Of a DNA stretch of 64,000 nt, positions 12,100 through 23,101 are shown piece after piece. The notes beneath the pieces were generated by a model. The model was not told the origin of the DNA. It did no database searches and saw only the letters and a program-made list of their open reading frames with translations. A program made the translations under genes and the position numbers. Source of the stretch: Rhipicephalus microplus (Eukaryota; Arthropoda; Arachnida; Ixodida; Ixodidae). Position 1 is the stretch's first letter. Each line of letters opens with the position of its first letter. The stretch is taken from positions 72,030,956 to 72,094,955 of the forward strand of contig NC_134709.1 of NCBI RefSeq assembly GCF_043290135.1. The letters are read 5' to 3'.

Positions 12100-12590
12100 A
12101 GCTATGCTCGATGCATGGTGCCGGCGCGTGGCTCTTTCCGGTGTACGGACACCGCGCATCCGTGAAATGCTTCAAAAGCGTCATTGTGCATACGATCCGA
12201 TGCACCTTTCGCAGTGATTGACGCAAGCGACTTTTGCGACGCCAATTTTGAATGGGTAGCACTTCCCGTGAGTGTCAGGGAGACAACTACTACTGTGGCG
12301 AGCATATATTTTCGGCCTACGCGAACTTTGGGCATCACATTATGGGAGTGCTTGCTATCTCGATGAGGCTCATCATTTCTACTGTGTGGAGATTTCAATG
12401 CTCATCATCATCGTTGGTGTTGTCACCTACAAGACAATCGGGAAGGGAAATCAACAAACTTATTTTAAACATGATCTGCAGACCCTTAATGACGGTCACC
12501 TACATATGTCGGCAGAGGAAAGGAGCAATCCATCATTGATCTTGCCATATTAAGGAGAGATACATGCCTTGCTTGGTCAACCTACACATG
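12100..12590 (+). pseudogene. LINE D ORF2 endonuclease fragment
   Basis: Two frames together read as the APE-like endonuclease of a LINE: TTTVASIYFRPTRT at about 12285-12330, then LLCGDFNAHHHRW at about 12384-12422 with the catalytic GDFN motif, then a Ser-Ile-Ile-Asp-Leu stretch near 12530-12545. The frame is broken several times between these blocks. The protein stops matching at about 12590, exactly where another repeat begins. The role in the intact family is nicking the genomic target to prime reverse transcription. Confidence 0.7.
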
Positions 12591-13591
12591 CCACGCTCAA
12601 GGTTCCAATACACCTCGACGGGACCCGCGCGTGCGCGCCAGCGTTCGTTTCGTCGCGTCATGCCGACGATGCCACGCAAACATGCGCCGCGTTCTATTAC
12701 TTTGACTCAGGCGTGGTTGAGCGGGGCCGGCGTCCCTCTGTCACGAAGACAGACAGACGCAGTGTTAACTGGGTAACGTCGTCGGCGTCGCATTTTGCAC
12801 CGGTAGCCACCGGGCCGCGCCGATGGATGCTGGTCACGCCTGGCATCAGAGTGCTCACGTTTTGCTAGCGTAGCGTCGCTGCGCCCCGCGTTCGCACGCG
12901 TCAGCGTTACGTCGGAGTATATTGGGACCTTCATGAAGTGCTCGCCGCCGTTTCGCTTGCTTCACATACACCAAATTTGGTAGTACGAGAGGTAAATGGA
13001 CGAAAAAGGTAGCTGACTGGTGCAAACATGATAATTATGACGCGCTTGTCATGTAAAAATGAAAACATACCACGATCATGATGCGCTGGCGGCCATTCGG
13101 CTACTTCCAAATATACCAATTTTGGTATCACGTGACGTGAGTAGACGATCAATGACACGTCCAAACATGATAATCAAGATATGCGAATCATGTGAAGCAT
13201 GACTACATGCTACGCTCATAGCGTGCTCGCGGTCGTTTCACTAGTTCCACATTTAGCAGATTTGTTGTTGCGTGACGTGAATGAACGACTAATCTAAATT
13301 ACAGATCCAAACTATATAATCATGGCATGCGCGTCATGTAAAACTTGACTACATGCTACGCTCAAACTATGCTTGTCACCGTTTTGCTCGCTTCACATTA
13401 CCAAACTTAGTATAAGGAGACGTGAATAGAGGAAGAAGGTAAATCACATATCTAAACATGATAATCATGACTTGGAACTCATGTACGGCGTAATTTACCT
13501 CCGCCTCGTAACGTTGTACACATCAACCTTCTTCATTCGCGCTTCGGATATCATCGATTACCATTGTGCGTGGTATCTGCCCTTTTTTTTT
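12591..13591. repeat. Composite interspersed repeat, copy 1 (~340-bp GC block plus four ~143-bp monomers)
   Basis: A GC-rich block (12591-12925) is followed by four imperfect tandem monomers. Their landmark, a GCTCGC-GCCGTTTCGCT-like block followed by ACCAAATTTGGT-like sequence, recurs near 12938, 13081, 13223 and 13372, so the spacing is about 142-149 bases. Monomers also carry TGACGTGA and CATGATAATCATG-like dyads. A terminal block (CCGCCTCGTAAC ... ATCATCGATTACC) ends in a T run at about 13590. The same block order appears at 45410-46180. I see no protein frame that explains it. Element type is unknown; a non-autonomous transposon carrying an internal satellite is my inference. Confidence 0.8.
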
Positions 13592-14089
13592 TTTCAAAAT
13601 GTGTATATCACTTAAGGGGTTTCTTGCTATTTCTTACTTGCCAGAAATGTAATAAATGTGGCTCTTTTCTATATGTATTCGCCTGTGCGCTTGGTAGTAA
13701 TTAGTTATAGTAATTGGTTATATCACAAAGTCTGGTTAATCGATCTCTTTCTCTCAAAGTATCCTCCTCCACGTTCTCCTGGCCAATAAAAGTGATTATT
13801 TTCTCAGATCGATGAGTAATACCTCGAGCTTCGCAGTTTGCAACCTCTTTGGAGCTCATTGCCGTATTACCTGGAGCTTTATGCATTGAGAACGAGAGCA
13901 GGTTCCCGCCGTTCTTTCCTGCAGTGCGAGAATTTCAGTCGTAAACAAATGCTTTGCAGGACATGTTTACGAGGCAGACTACCAAGTGGCCGCTACACAA
14001 GCTCAGAATGGGTATAATAGTAATGCAAAAAAGAAATGCATATTTTATGGCTGCCGTTCGATAAGACCCGTACAGGACGGCCAAAAAAG
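13592..14089. other. Unassigned spacer with no supported gene
   Basis: About 0.5 kb between the composite repeat and the 3' end of LINE C. Nothing recognisable on either strand. Its distal part may include 3' UTR of LINE C, whose end I cannot fix. Confidence 0.4.
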
Positions 14090-14155
14090 CAATTTTAGTT
14101 TGCGCCATTGCAAAACTTCATTACAAATAGTTTTTTTTCGGTGAAGGTGGAGCCC

Positions 14156-17100
14156 TCAGTCCAGGGCCCCTGTGGCCTTTGCCATCTTGCAAGCTCTGTC
14201 GATCAGCTTGAGCTGTTCTTCAGGCTTAGAGCAGAACAGCGCAGCCTCCCACTGCTCCGGTGTTGGTGTACAGTTTCTTGGCACTACCTGTGTGTGTTGG
14301 CAGGCCCATGTCACGTGGTAAACTGTGGGGTGTTCTCTGCATAGCGGGCATTTGTTGGTGTATATTTCCGGATAGATTTTACTCAGAAGACTGAGATTGG
14401 GGTACGTATTAGTCTGCAGCTGTCTCCAGGCAACCGACTGCTCTCTGTTGAGGTCTTTGTGGGGAGGGGGGTATATCCTCCTCAGGTCTCTCTGGTATTC
14501 TAAAATTGCTCTAGTAACTGTGGCTGGTTCCTCGTCATTGTGCGCCCCCCGGTAGGCATATTCTCGGGCAATGGCGTCGGCATGCTGGTTCCCTGTCAGA
14601 GATTCATGGCTTGATGTCCACGTAATGGAGCAGCTTGAGAAGTTGATTTTTCTTCCCTTGAGTATGCGGATGGCGGCACTAGATATGCGTCCACTGCTGT
14701 ACCGTCGACACGCTTCTTGCGAGTCAGTAACTATTTCTCTAATAGACTCTTCGCTCTGGTGTGTGATGGCGAGCGCGATCGCTACTTCCTCAGCCTCGAG
14801 GTTGTTGTTGCTTTTGATCGAAGCGCTGTTGACTTCTCTAAGTTGGTCATCAACAACGCTTACAAGTGTCCCGGAATGCTCTCTGTATGTGGTAGGGTCA
14901 ACGTACTATACGTCAGTTCTCGCCTTGAATTTTTTTCTTGTGCTTCTGATCTGGCTTTTCTTCGAGCCTTATGGATTTCTGAATGCATGTTTCGAGGTAT
15001 TGGGCTGACTTCAATGATCTGGCGAATGTCCTTTGGTATGCTCGCCGTATTATTGATTTCTCCGCAAGCATTCCTCATGCCCAATGTCTGCAACGTATGC
15101 CTGCCCGTAGCAGTCAACAGTAATCTCATTTTCTGCGGAACAAGATGGGCCTTGATGTGTTCTTGCACTGTGTTGTTTATCCCGAGTTTAAGAAATTTCT
15201 TTGTCGAGGTGCTGACAGGTAGACCAAAGGCGCACTTGTAGGCTTTTCTGAGGATTGCCTCTAATTGTTCTTTTTCTTGTGGGAGTGGTGTTTGGTAGGG
15301 GACACTGTATACAATCCTACTGACCACGAAGGCCTGTACAAGTCTACAAGTGTCCTCCTTTTTCATACCCCGTCTTTTGTTAGAGGTTCTGGTGATCATC
15401 CTCGTGATTTGCGCTTTAGTGTTTAACAGCTGTCTTATGGCGTGGTATATACGACAGTTACTTTGTATCCACATGCCGAGAATCTTGATTCGAGACACTT
15501 CTGGAATCTTCTTCCCCCCTATATAGACGTCCACGGAGTTTTGCAGATCGTATCCTCGTCTGCAGACTCTCAGGACTTCTGATTTCTCCGGAGAGCAGAC
15601 GAGGCCACATTGATGCACATAGTCGTGAACTGTATCAGCTGCGCGTTGCAGAAGATCTTGTTTTTGGCCTAGAGATCCTCTTGTCTCCCAGATTGTAACA
15701 TCGTCGGCGTAGATGGCATGTCTGAATCCTTCAATGTTTTCGAGGTTCCGAGCTAAGCCGATCATAACGATGTTGAATAGCATCGGCGATATCACATAAC
15801 CTTAGGATGTTCCTTCTGTGGGCGTATCAAACGTATCAGTGCGGATGCCTCCTATACCAATTGTGGCGGTTCTGTTACTGAGAAAAGCTTTCATGTAGTT
15901 GTGTATTCGCTTTCCACAAGCTTGTTTGCTAAGCCCCTCTAGCACAGCCTTATGACTGACATTGCCAAAGTAGCCTTAAGATCCCGTGCAAGTACTACGT
16001 TTTCGCCATATTTTGGGGCATCGGTAAGCATCTCCTCCTTGATTTGTAGGAGGACGTCCTGTGTTGAGAGGCATTTTCGGAAGCCAAAAATGGTGTGCTG
16101 CATGAGTTCGTTGTCTTCCAGGTAGGTCTCCAGCCTCGGAAGCACGATTCTCTCGTATAATTTTCCCAAACATGATGTCAACCAAAATGGGTGTTAAATT
16201 TTCCAAGCTTGGATCCTTTCCAGACTTTGGAATAGTTATTATTTCCGCATGTTGCCAGTCGTTTGGAACGGTAGCCTTTCCCAATGTTTGTTGATGAATT
16301 CTGTAAACCTTGTGATAGATTTGTCATCGAGGTTCCGTATCATAGCGTTGCTGATGCCATCCTTTCCTGGCGTAGTGTTCTTTGTTGCTGACAGCATAGC
16401 ATGTCGAACTTCTTCTTTGGTGATGGGTTCGTCCAGAGCGGGATTAGCTACATCAGTGTATGCCAGGTTGCAGTCAATACTCGTTGTATCGCCAATATAG
16501 CGCAAGTTTATGTGCTCTAGCAGTTCCCGGTCTGTGCCTTTGAAATGGTGTGCAATCTTTTGAGTCGTCTTACAGGTTTCAGTCTTGGTCGTGGTTGGGT
16601 CTATGAGGGCCCTCAGCAAGGTCCCAGTTGCGCCTTGACAGCTCCGTCGCATACTCTTCGGCTTCCCTGGTGACTGCGGCGATCCTAAGTCTCAGTTTGC
16701 GGTTGTGTTTCTGCCGCTTCCATCTTCTTAATAGGCCCCGGTGGGCGCCCAAGAGGTGTAGGAGATGCTTGTCTACCTCGGGCGTGTTTGTAGGTAGGGT
16801 AACTTCTCGGGTTAATCGTTTCCAGTCTGCCTTGATTCCCGAGACCCAACTGTCAATGTCCGCAATTTCTTTATCCTTGAATTCTGCCCTAGTTTCTCTA
16901 AAAGCTTCCCAGTCTGTAAGGCGAGCCAAGCCATGTCGTTTCTTAACCGGGAGGGTTTCTATCTGGATACGCAAAATGCAGCGGTCACTGCCAAGCGCTT
17001 CCCCGCCGTTTTTCCATCGGGCCTCCCTGACACCTTTAACGATCGCCAAGTCCGGGCACGTATCTGGGTTGATGCTATTCCCCACTCGCGTAGGTTGGGT

Positions 17101-17637
17101 GTGGTCTGTAATGAGGCTTAGCCTTCTGCGATCAGCTTCTCTGGCCAAATCCCTGCCTTTCTGAGTTTTCTTGACATATCCCCAGCTCTTGTGCCACGTA
17201 TTAAAGTCTCCAAGGATGACAAGACCCTTTTTGCCTGCTTCTTGTTCTGCCTTGCGCCGAAGGAAGCTGAAGTTGGTTTTCCGCTGGCTAGGTGGGCTGT
17301 AGATATTGAGGAGAAATATGCTTTCGTCGCTTCTTTGTTTCGTTATGATTTCAATGAGAACGTGGTCAATGTCTGTTGCATTGATGTCATGTCTAATTGC
17401 GGTGACCACTCTGGCAACCAAAGTAGCGACCTTACTTTGGCCAAGAACCTCATAAACCGAAGAGCCAGTGAATTCCGGTGAGCAGCCGGTTTCCTGGAGG
17501 GCGATGATGTCTGGTGGAGTTGTGCAATTATTGATGTATTGATTCAGAAGACCTTGCTTTCGACGGATTCCACGACAGTTCCACTGCCATATTTCGAGGG
17601 TTTCCAACTTGACCGAGCATTTACGGCTGCTCGCCAT
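14156..17637 (-). pseudogene. LINE C ORF2, EN-RT-RNase H polyprotein (several frameshifts)
   Basis: The ATG at 17637 overlaps the end of ORF1 by 17 bases in another frame. Residues 1 to about 240 form the endonuclease (QWNCRGI, QETG with Glu49, ILGDFNTWHKSWG with Asp144 and Asn146). The expected SDH motif reads SDR at residues 217-219, so the catalytic His is lost. Frame changes near 16620, 16275 and 16165 break the run into RT. The RT keeps IPKSGKDPS, a damaged motif A (LARDLKATLAM) and YADDVTIW at 15711-15688. A TAA at 15802-15804 replaces Gln in GTSQGYVISPM. The RNase H part (about 14860-14370) keeps an Ala-Glu-Glu helix, TDSQEA and QHADAIAREY. A CPLC-x5-H-x3-C motif follows before the TGA at 14156-14158. 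Confidence 0.85.
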
Positions 17638-19234
17638 ACTCAGGTGATGACCGGGCGTAGGGTTTGCCTCTGGATTTCATGGCCGTGCGTTTCACCAGAC
17701 ATTCTCTATCCTTGCACGCCTCATCTTGCATGTTAGAGTTGAGGTTGCCAAGATTTGCTAGGGCATTTTTTATGGCAGCCATGGTAGTTGTGAATTCCTG
17801 GCACCCTACGGGGGCTGTCAGCGTTAAGTCTGATTGGGGGTTAGCATTGGTCTGTCCTGTTCTCAGGGCGTTCAGTTCATCTATGAGATCGTTTAGTTTC
17901 TGCTGGAGTTCAGCGTTTTCTGCCCTGAGTGTCTGAATAGTCTGCCTTAAATCTTTTACTTCGTCGTTAGGTTGCTCACTGCCATTCTTACCGACCATTA
18001 CTGTCTGTGTATTCGTGTTGTTTGGAGCAGTGGGAGAGGCAGAGAAAAAAGGCGCTTTCCTGCTCACCTTACCGTCGTCTTCTTTCCTGGTGACGGGTTT
18101 CTTCTGCTGCTTTTTCTTGTTTTCTGGAGCCTGGTGGGTCTTGGATGCCGATCTCGACCATGACCATGGTTTCGATGCTGATCGGGACCTGGATGGTGAG
18201 CTTCCATCCCTGCTGAATCAGCGTTTCCGGGCCCGGCCACGAACATTGGCGCCTTGTGTTCCGGCGGCCGTCTGTTCTTTTGTTCTTGGTCGTGGGCTTC
18301 TCGGTCTCCTGAGGCGTTCCTTGCACTCCTTTGCCCGCGTAGGGTGCGCTTCCTTGCATTGTGCGCACCGGGGCTCACAGGTGTGTCCGTCCTCTATGAC
18401 TGGCTCGGTGCAATTTCAGCAGACAACAGCGTCTGGTGTTGGGCATACGTCTGCCCTATGTCCAGGCTTGAAGCATATATAGCAAACTTGCCGCGATGAT
18501 CGATAGAGGTAGCAACGTGTCTCACCACCGCAGTAGTAAACATAGCGCGGGACGATCTTGCCCTCGAAAGTAATGACGGTACTTTGGGATTTCCCAAGCA
18601 TTCTTGCATAAAGTATTTTAACCCCTTGGGTACGCACCCGAAGATGGGCTAGTAATTCGGTTGGCATGGTCCCAGCGTCCACTCCGTGAATCACACCCTT
18701 GCACGAGTTGTCCGGCGTGGCTACGTAAGCCATCACTGCATTGTCTTTTGCACCAAAACGTAGACTTCGAAGGCTCTGCACAATGTTGGCGGTCTCCATG
18801 CTTCGCGTGCTAATTATGGCGATGTTAGATCCGTTGCGCAGCCGTATAAACAGGTTGTATTCGTTGCAGATGTCTGGCTTACCACATGCCATAGTTATAG
18901 CGCGCGCCATCTGATGCGTGATTAATTGACTGATGTTGAGCCTATCCCTTGGTGTAATGATGACCTTGAAGTCGGTTTTCGGCAGTGGAGGCAGTTTCTC
19001 TTTTCGAAGAGGATTCCTTTTCTGTTTAGGTTGGCTCGACGCTGATTTGTCTACTGCTTCGGCCCCGGTCTCCGGAACGGCGATCAGCCTTGAGTTGTGG
19101 TACGTTGCAGTGAACCGTCCCCCGTTGTCAAAAGGCTTCTTTCGCGAGACGCTGGTAGCATTTTCTCCACCTTGAGTTTTTTCTTCCATCGATGTCGTGG
19201 CTCCGGTTGACGCAGCCGCGTCTTCGTCAGCCAT
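17621..19234 (-). pseudogene. LINE C ORF1, zinc-knuckle and coiled-coil protein (two in-frame stops)
   Basis: A single frame of 538 codons from the ATG at 19234 to the stop at 17621-17623, interrupted by TGA at 18416-18418 and 18218-18220. The N-terminus is low complexity. The middle (roughly residues 85-240) looks like the conserved nucleic-acid-binding part of LINE ORF1. A knuckle reads VCYICFKPGHRADVC just before the first stop. After it comes a second Cys-rich cluster (CEPRCAQCKEAHP), an Arg/Ser/Lys-rich segment, and a predicted coiled coil near 17950-17855 (DLRQTIQTLRAENAELQQKL). The two stops fit simple transitions (Trp TGG and Arg CGA to TGA), which is inference. The intact protein would package element RNA. 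Confidence 0.85.
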
Positions 19235-19400
19235 TCACCCGCATTGCGCGGAAACGCGAGTAGCGTTTCGTCGGGCCAATGGCCCGAAGCCGCTTAGGCT
19301 TAGAGCAGCATTCTTCGTCTTGGATCTTCAAACAAGTAGAATTTCAGGAAACATAGACTTACGGTTCAAAACCGGTTATCCACCGACTGCGCTTGATTAG

Positions 19401-20067
19401 TAGAAAATGGTCCAGTACTTCATAGGTGGCGGCGATGAGGTTTTCCGGGTGAGATGAGGCGTCGAGGCGGGAGTTCACGCGAAGCACGTTTGCTTCCACT
19501 CTAGTTTGCGCAAGTAATCAGCACGGCGCCGTTGGTCCAGCTCCAGTGTGAACAAAAGTGTTTCCCAACCCGATTAGAACACTAGGCTTTCGGCTGCGGT
19601 AGATTTCACAATGTCGTATCTTCCGAATTTTGAATCACTAACAGTTGTTTCTATCTTTTGATTTAGCGTCTGCTGGTGCACATTGTTCGCTTTCTTGCAA
19701 TTTTGCCTTGGAATTCTGATATTTATTTTTTTATTTTATTGCTTTACATGGCACCCCTACAGTAAGATGTTTCTGTCAAGGCGGTTCGCTGCCCTTAATA
19801 GCACACCAAGGTTGCTGGCGTCTGTTTTTCTATGTAATCTCGAAAATCCCGCAAACACTTAAGAAATTAGGCACTGCTAAAATTTTTGAGGACAACAGAT
19901 TTTTGTAGGAGCGGCTTCAGACTCGTAAAATGATGTCTTATACTTCACAAGACTGTCGCTCTGGTGTGCGATTTTTGTGTTTGTATGTGCAGTCTTACTT
20001 TTTTCCTCTCCCTTTAATATTCTTCTGATTTCCTTGTCCCTTTACTCTGTGCAAGGTAGCACACACC
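19401..20067. other. Spacer between LINE C and LINE B
   Basis: About 0.65 kb with no recognisable gene. The first 150 bases may still be 5' UTR of LINE C. A T-rich tract at 19715-19745 and a polypyrimidine tract at 19995-20035 are the only visible features. Confidence 0.4.
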
Positions 20068-20599
20068 ACCCACAGGAGCGTCTGCGCAAGGAGGCGTTTG
20101 GTGTGTAGTGACACCACGGACCCAAGTTAACGGGGGGGGGGGGGGTTTCGACTGCCTCCAACGCTGAGCCGTGCGTGGCTATGTCGTGTCCGGGGAAAAG
20201 GGAATCCTCGAGGTTGAGCCGACGCCGGGTGATTGGACCTTTAAAGCCCCCCGGAAGAGGCAACACACCCCTTTGCCCCCGGCTTCCCGTAGACGGCACC
20301 CCTGGGCTGACCCAACCAGGCGAAATCGGTAGACGCCTTTTCCTGTCTCTCTCTGTGCCCTGATCTTTGTATTCTTATTCCTTTCAATCTTTCCTGTCAT
20401 CTTCTCACTGCTGTTTACTTCCATCCTCCCGGTGGCAATGGTTAACCTTGTGTAGTTACTCAACCTTGGATACTTATATTCGGTTATAGCGGCGATGCAT
20501 GGCCGGCGTCTTCAAGTGTTTACTATTCAACCTTGTAGCGTCCTCTTGTTGGGCTCGGTGGTGGGTGGCCACCATCGCCGCCTAACTTTAAACAATCTG

Positions 20600-21791
20600 T
20601 ATGGCTAACTTGTCCCCCCTTTCTTTGATCACAGCCCAAAAATGTGGCACACCGAAGACCCGTTCCTCCTTTCAAAACCAAAGCAGTCTTTCCCCAAGTT
20701 TTATGTCATACATAGCCAGAAATAAAACAAAAGAGTCCGAGCAATCTCACCCTTCTTTCTCTCAAAAATACTCACAGAAGCAATCGGCTCAGTATATCGT
20801 GTAACCAAGTTGAGAAGCGGCGACCTCCTTTTGGAGGTTCGCGACAAGCTGCAATATGACACTTTACCTAAACTGGCAGCGTTTGAGGATCTCCCAGATT
20901 CCGTAGACCCCCACGGGTCCTTCAACACAGACCGCGGTGTCATCTCTGATGACGACCTTCTTGGATTATCAGAGTGTGAATTATTGGAAGGCTGGCAAGA
21001 CCTCAATGTAGAGAAGGTTCAAAGAACAGTAATACGTTGAGACAAAAAAGAAACAACAACGACACATATATTTATCACCTTTGGTACTAGCGATTTACCC
21101 GATTCAATTGAAACCAGTTACTGCAAGCTTCGAGTCAGGCCCTACATACCAAACCTTCGTAGGTGTTTCAAATGTCAGCGCTTTGGACAGAGATCGCGAA
21201 GCTGCAGAGGGCGCGCGACTTGCGCAAACTGTAGCTCTAACGAAGACCCATCGAACAATTGTACTGCTGCAGCCCGCTGTGCGAAATACGAAGGAGACCA
21301 TCCCACCTACTCGCGAATGTCCATCCTGGAAAAAGGAAAAACAAATTCTTCAACTCAAACTTAAATTCAATCTGTCTTTTCAAGAGAGGCGCCAGCGCTC
21401 CTACCTCCATAACAAGTACCCTCCTTCTTTTGTAGATGTGACGCGCCAAGGCACCGTGCCACATCTTTCCGCGCGCCTGCGGATGTCACATGAAATGTGA
21501 CCGTGGTCGCGACATCTGCGCCCAAGGCTGGAGTAGCCTGTGCCACTCTACCTCCTGCCAAACAGGTTCAGCAGACTTCAGAGTCTGCAGGACCCCAGAC
21601 CACTGCACGTGCAGTTGCGTCCGAAGCTTCTGTGAATGTGCCTGCTCATCAGGCACCATCCGCCACCTCGCAGGAGGTGATGGATACAAGTCACACTCTT
21701 CCGGCGCCTCAGACGCCGAAGGATAAGCGCAACTCTTTGGAGCACCCCCAGAAAGAAAAACGTCAAATTACGGGGCCTCCAAAGGCCCTGT
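20600..21791 (+). pseudogene. LINE B ORF1, zinc-knuckle protein with lost His ligands
   Basis: Pieces at 20601-20804, 20810-21040 and 21497-21791 plus intervening frames give an ORF1 like that of element A: LLLEVRDKLQYDTLPKLAAF, then SECELLEGWQDLNVEKVQR, then PYIPNLRRCFKCQRFG. The two knuckle positions at 21164-21262 keep their cysteines, but both His ligands are changed (FGQ instead of FGH, and Asp in the second). A Pro/Ala/Thr-rich C-terminus ends at 21791. A stop follows VIR near 21040, and frameshifts occur in the knuckle-to-tail linker. Non-functional; RNA-binding role known from the family. Confidence 0.8.
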
Positions 21792-23096
21792 AACCTGAAG
21801 TGGCACCTCTTGTACACACAGCACCACACATCTTTAAAGTGACACATATAATACAGTGGAACGTGAGAGGCTTACTGAGGAACCTCGACGGTATCCATGA
21901 ACTTTTACACAAACATACCTCAAAAGTCTTGTGCGCGCAAGAAACACACCTAAAATCAAGACATACTAACTTTCTTCGAATTTACGCTATCTTTCGAAAG
22001 GACCAAGATGATGCTGTCGCCTCATCCGGTGCTGTTGCTATAATCGTTAATCAAGGAACAGCCTGTACACTTTTACCTCTTCAGACATCCCTGGAAGCAG
22101 TAGCTGTTCGAGCTGTCATCTTCAACAAATTGGTAACAATTGGCAGTATATACATACCACCACACCATCAATTGACTAAACACGAGTTTCAATCGCCGAT
22201 AGCTCAACTTCCAGAACCGTATCTCTTCCTGGGGGACCTAATGCTCATAGTAGCCTATGGGGTAAGTCTCGCTGTGATGTGCGAGGTCGCCTGATTGAAC
22301 AGTTTTTTTTTCCTTCCGGTGCGTGCCTTCTGAATCAGAAAAAGACAACATATTACAACACCGCTAACAATACGTACTCAGCCATTGACCTCAGCATAAC
22401 ATCCCCATCACTCCTGCCTCTACTTAAATGGGAAGTCATTATTATTCCATATGGCAGTGGCCATTTTTCTATTGCTATCAGCACATCAATAAAAAATATA
22501 TGTCCTGCACAGGTTCCCAAATGGCTCACCGACAAAGCCGATTGGGAACAGTATCAAAAAATGGCTCTCCCAACATGGACTTACATGAAGGGGTTAAGCG
22601 TAGAAGCTGCTTGAAGCCACCTGACAGCATTTTTGACTGATGCTGCAACGAAATGTATTCCACAAACATGTGGACCGTCATGCAAACGACGAGTCCCATG
22701 GTGGAATAATGGGTGCCTAATGCGCACAAAGAACAAAATAAGGCATGGAAGTCGCTTAGAGACTCGCCCACAGCCGAGAATCTTATAAACTTTAAGAAGA
22801 TCAAGTCGCAAGGAAGAAGGGTGTGCCAACAGGCGAGAAGAGAATGTTGGCATTAATTAGGCATTATTTCATACACGGATGAGGCGATAGTTTGGAACAT
22901 GCTTAGTAAGGGAGCAGGACGACAAGTACACACGCTTCCTCTAGTAAACACAGAAAGGGAGAGCTTGGAAGACCAGGCGAACACTCTTAGGGCGCACTTC
23001 CAGCAGGTATCCAGCTCATCACACTATAGTGAAGCGTTGCAACGATACAAAATCAGAATAGCAAAACAGAGATTAGAGCGCAAACCCACAACACAT

Positions 23097-23101
23097 CAGG
23101 C
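23097..23101 (+). repeat. Left 5-bp target-site duplication of the solo LTR (CAGGC)
   Basis: CAGGC immediately precedes the TGTCACAG start of the LTR and is repeated at 24269-24273. Confidence 0.88.

Larger units (their letters stand above)
10100..12590 (+). mobile_element. Partial LINE (element D): 5' region, ORF1 and start of ORF2
   Basis: A 5'-proximal portion of a non-LTR element from a family different from A/B. It has a very T-rich leader (10230-10420), an ORF1 with a zinc knuckle (10590-11910) and part of an APE-type endonuclease (about 12100-12590). The endonuclease text breaks off at about 12590, where the composite ~143-bp repeat element begins, so the RT half is missing. The 5' boundary is estimated from the start of the leader and is not fixed by a TSD. 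Confidence 0.7.
14090..19400 (-). mobile_element. Near-complete I-clade-like LINE on the minus strand (element C)
   Basis: A non-LTR retrotransposon read right to left: leader (about 19400-19235), ORF1 (19234-17621), ORF2 (17637-14156) and a short 3' UTR. Domain order is zinc-knuckle and coiled-coil ORF1, then endonuclease, reverse transcriptase, RNase H and a terminal Cys/His motif. It belongs to a different family from elements A and B, as protein text and UTRs do not match. It is the best preserved LINE in the window: ORF1 stays in one frame over 538 codons with two stops, and the endonuclease is open for 352 codons. Ends are approximate because I found no TSD. Confidence 0.85.

Noticed and set aside
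14717..15241. 174-codon plus-strand frame, and similar frames at 16628-17164 and 18015-18482
   Set aside because: They lie antisense to the clear LINE C ORF1 and ORF2 text on the minus strand and are shadows of it.
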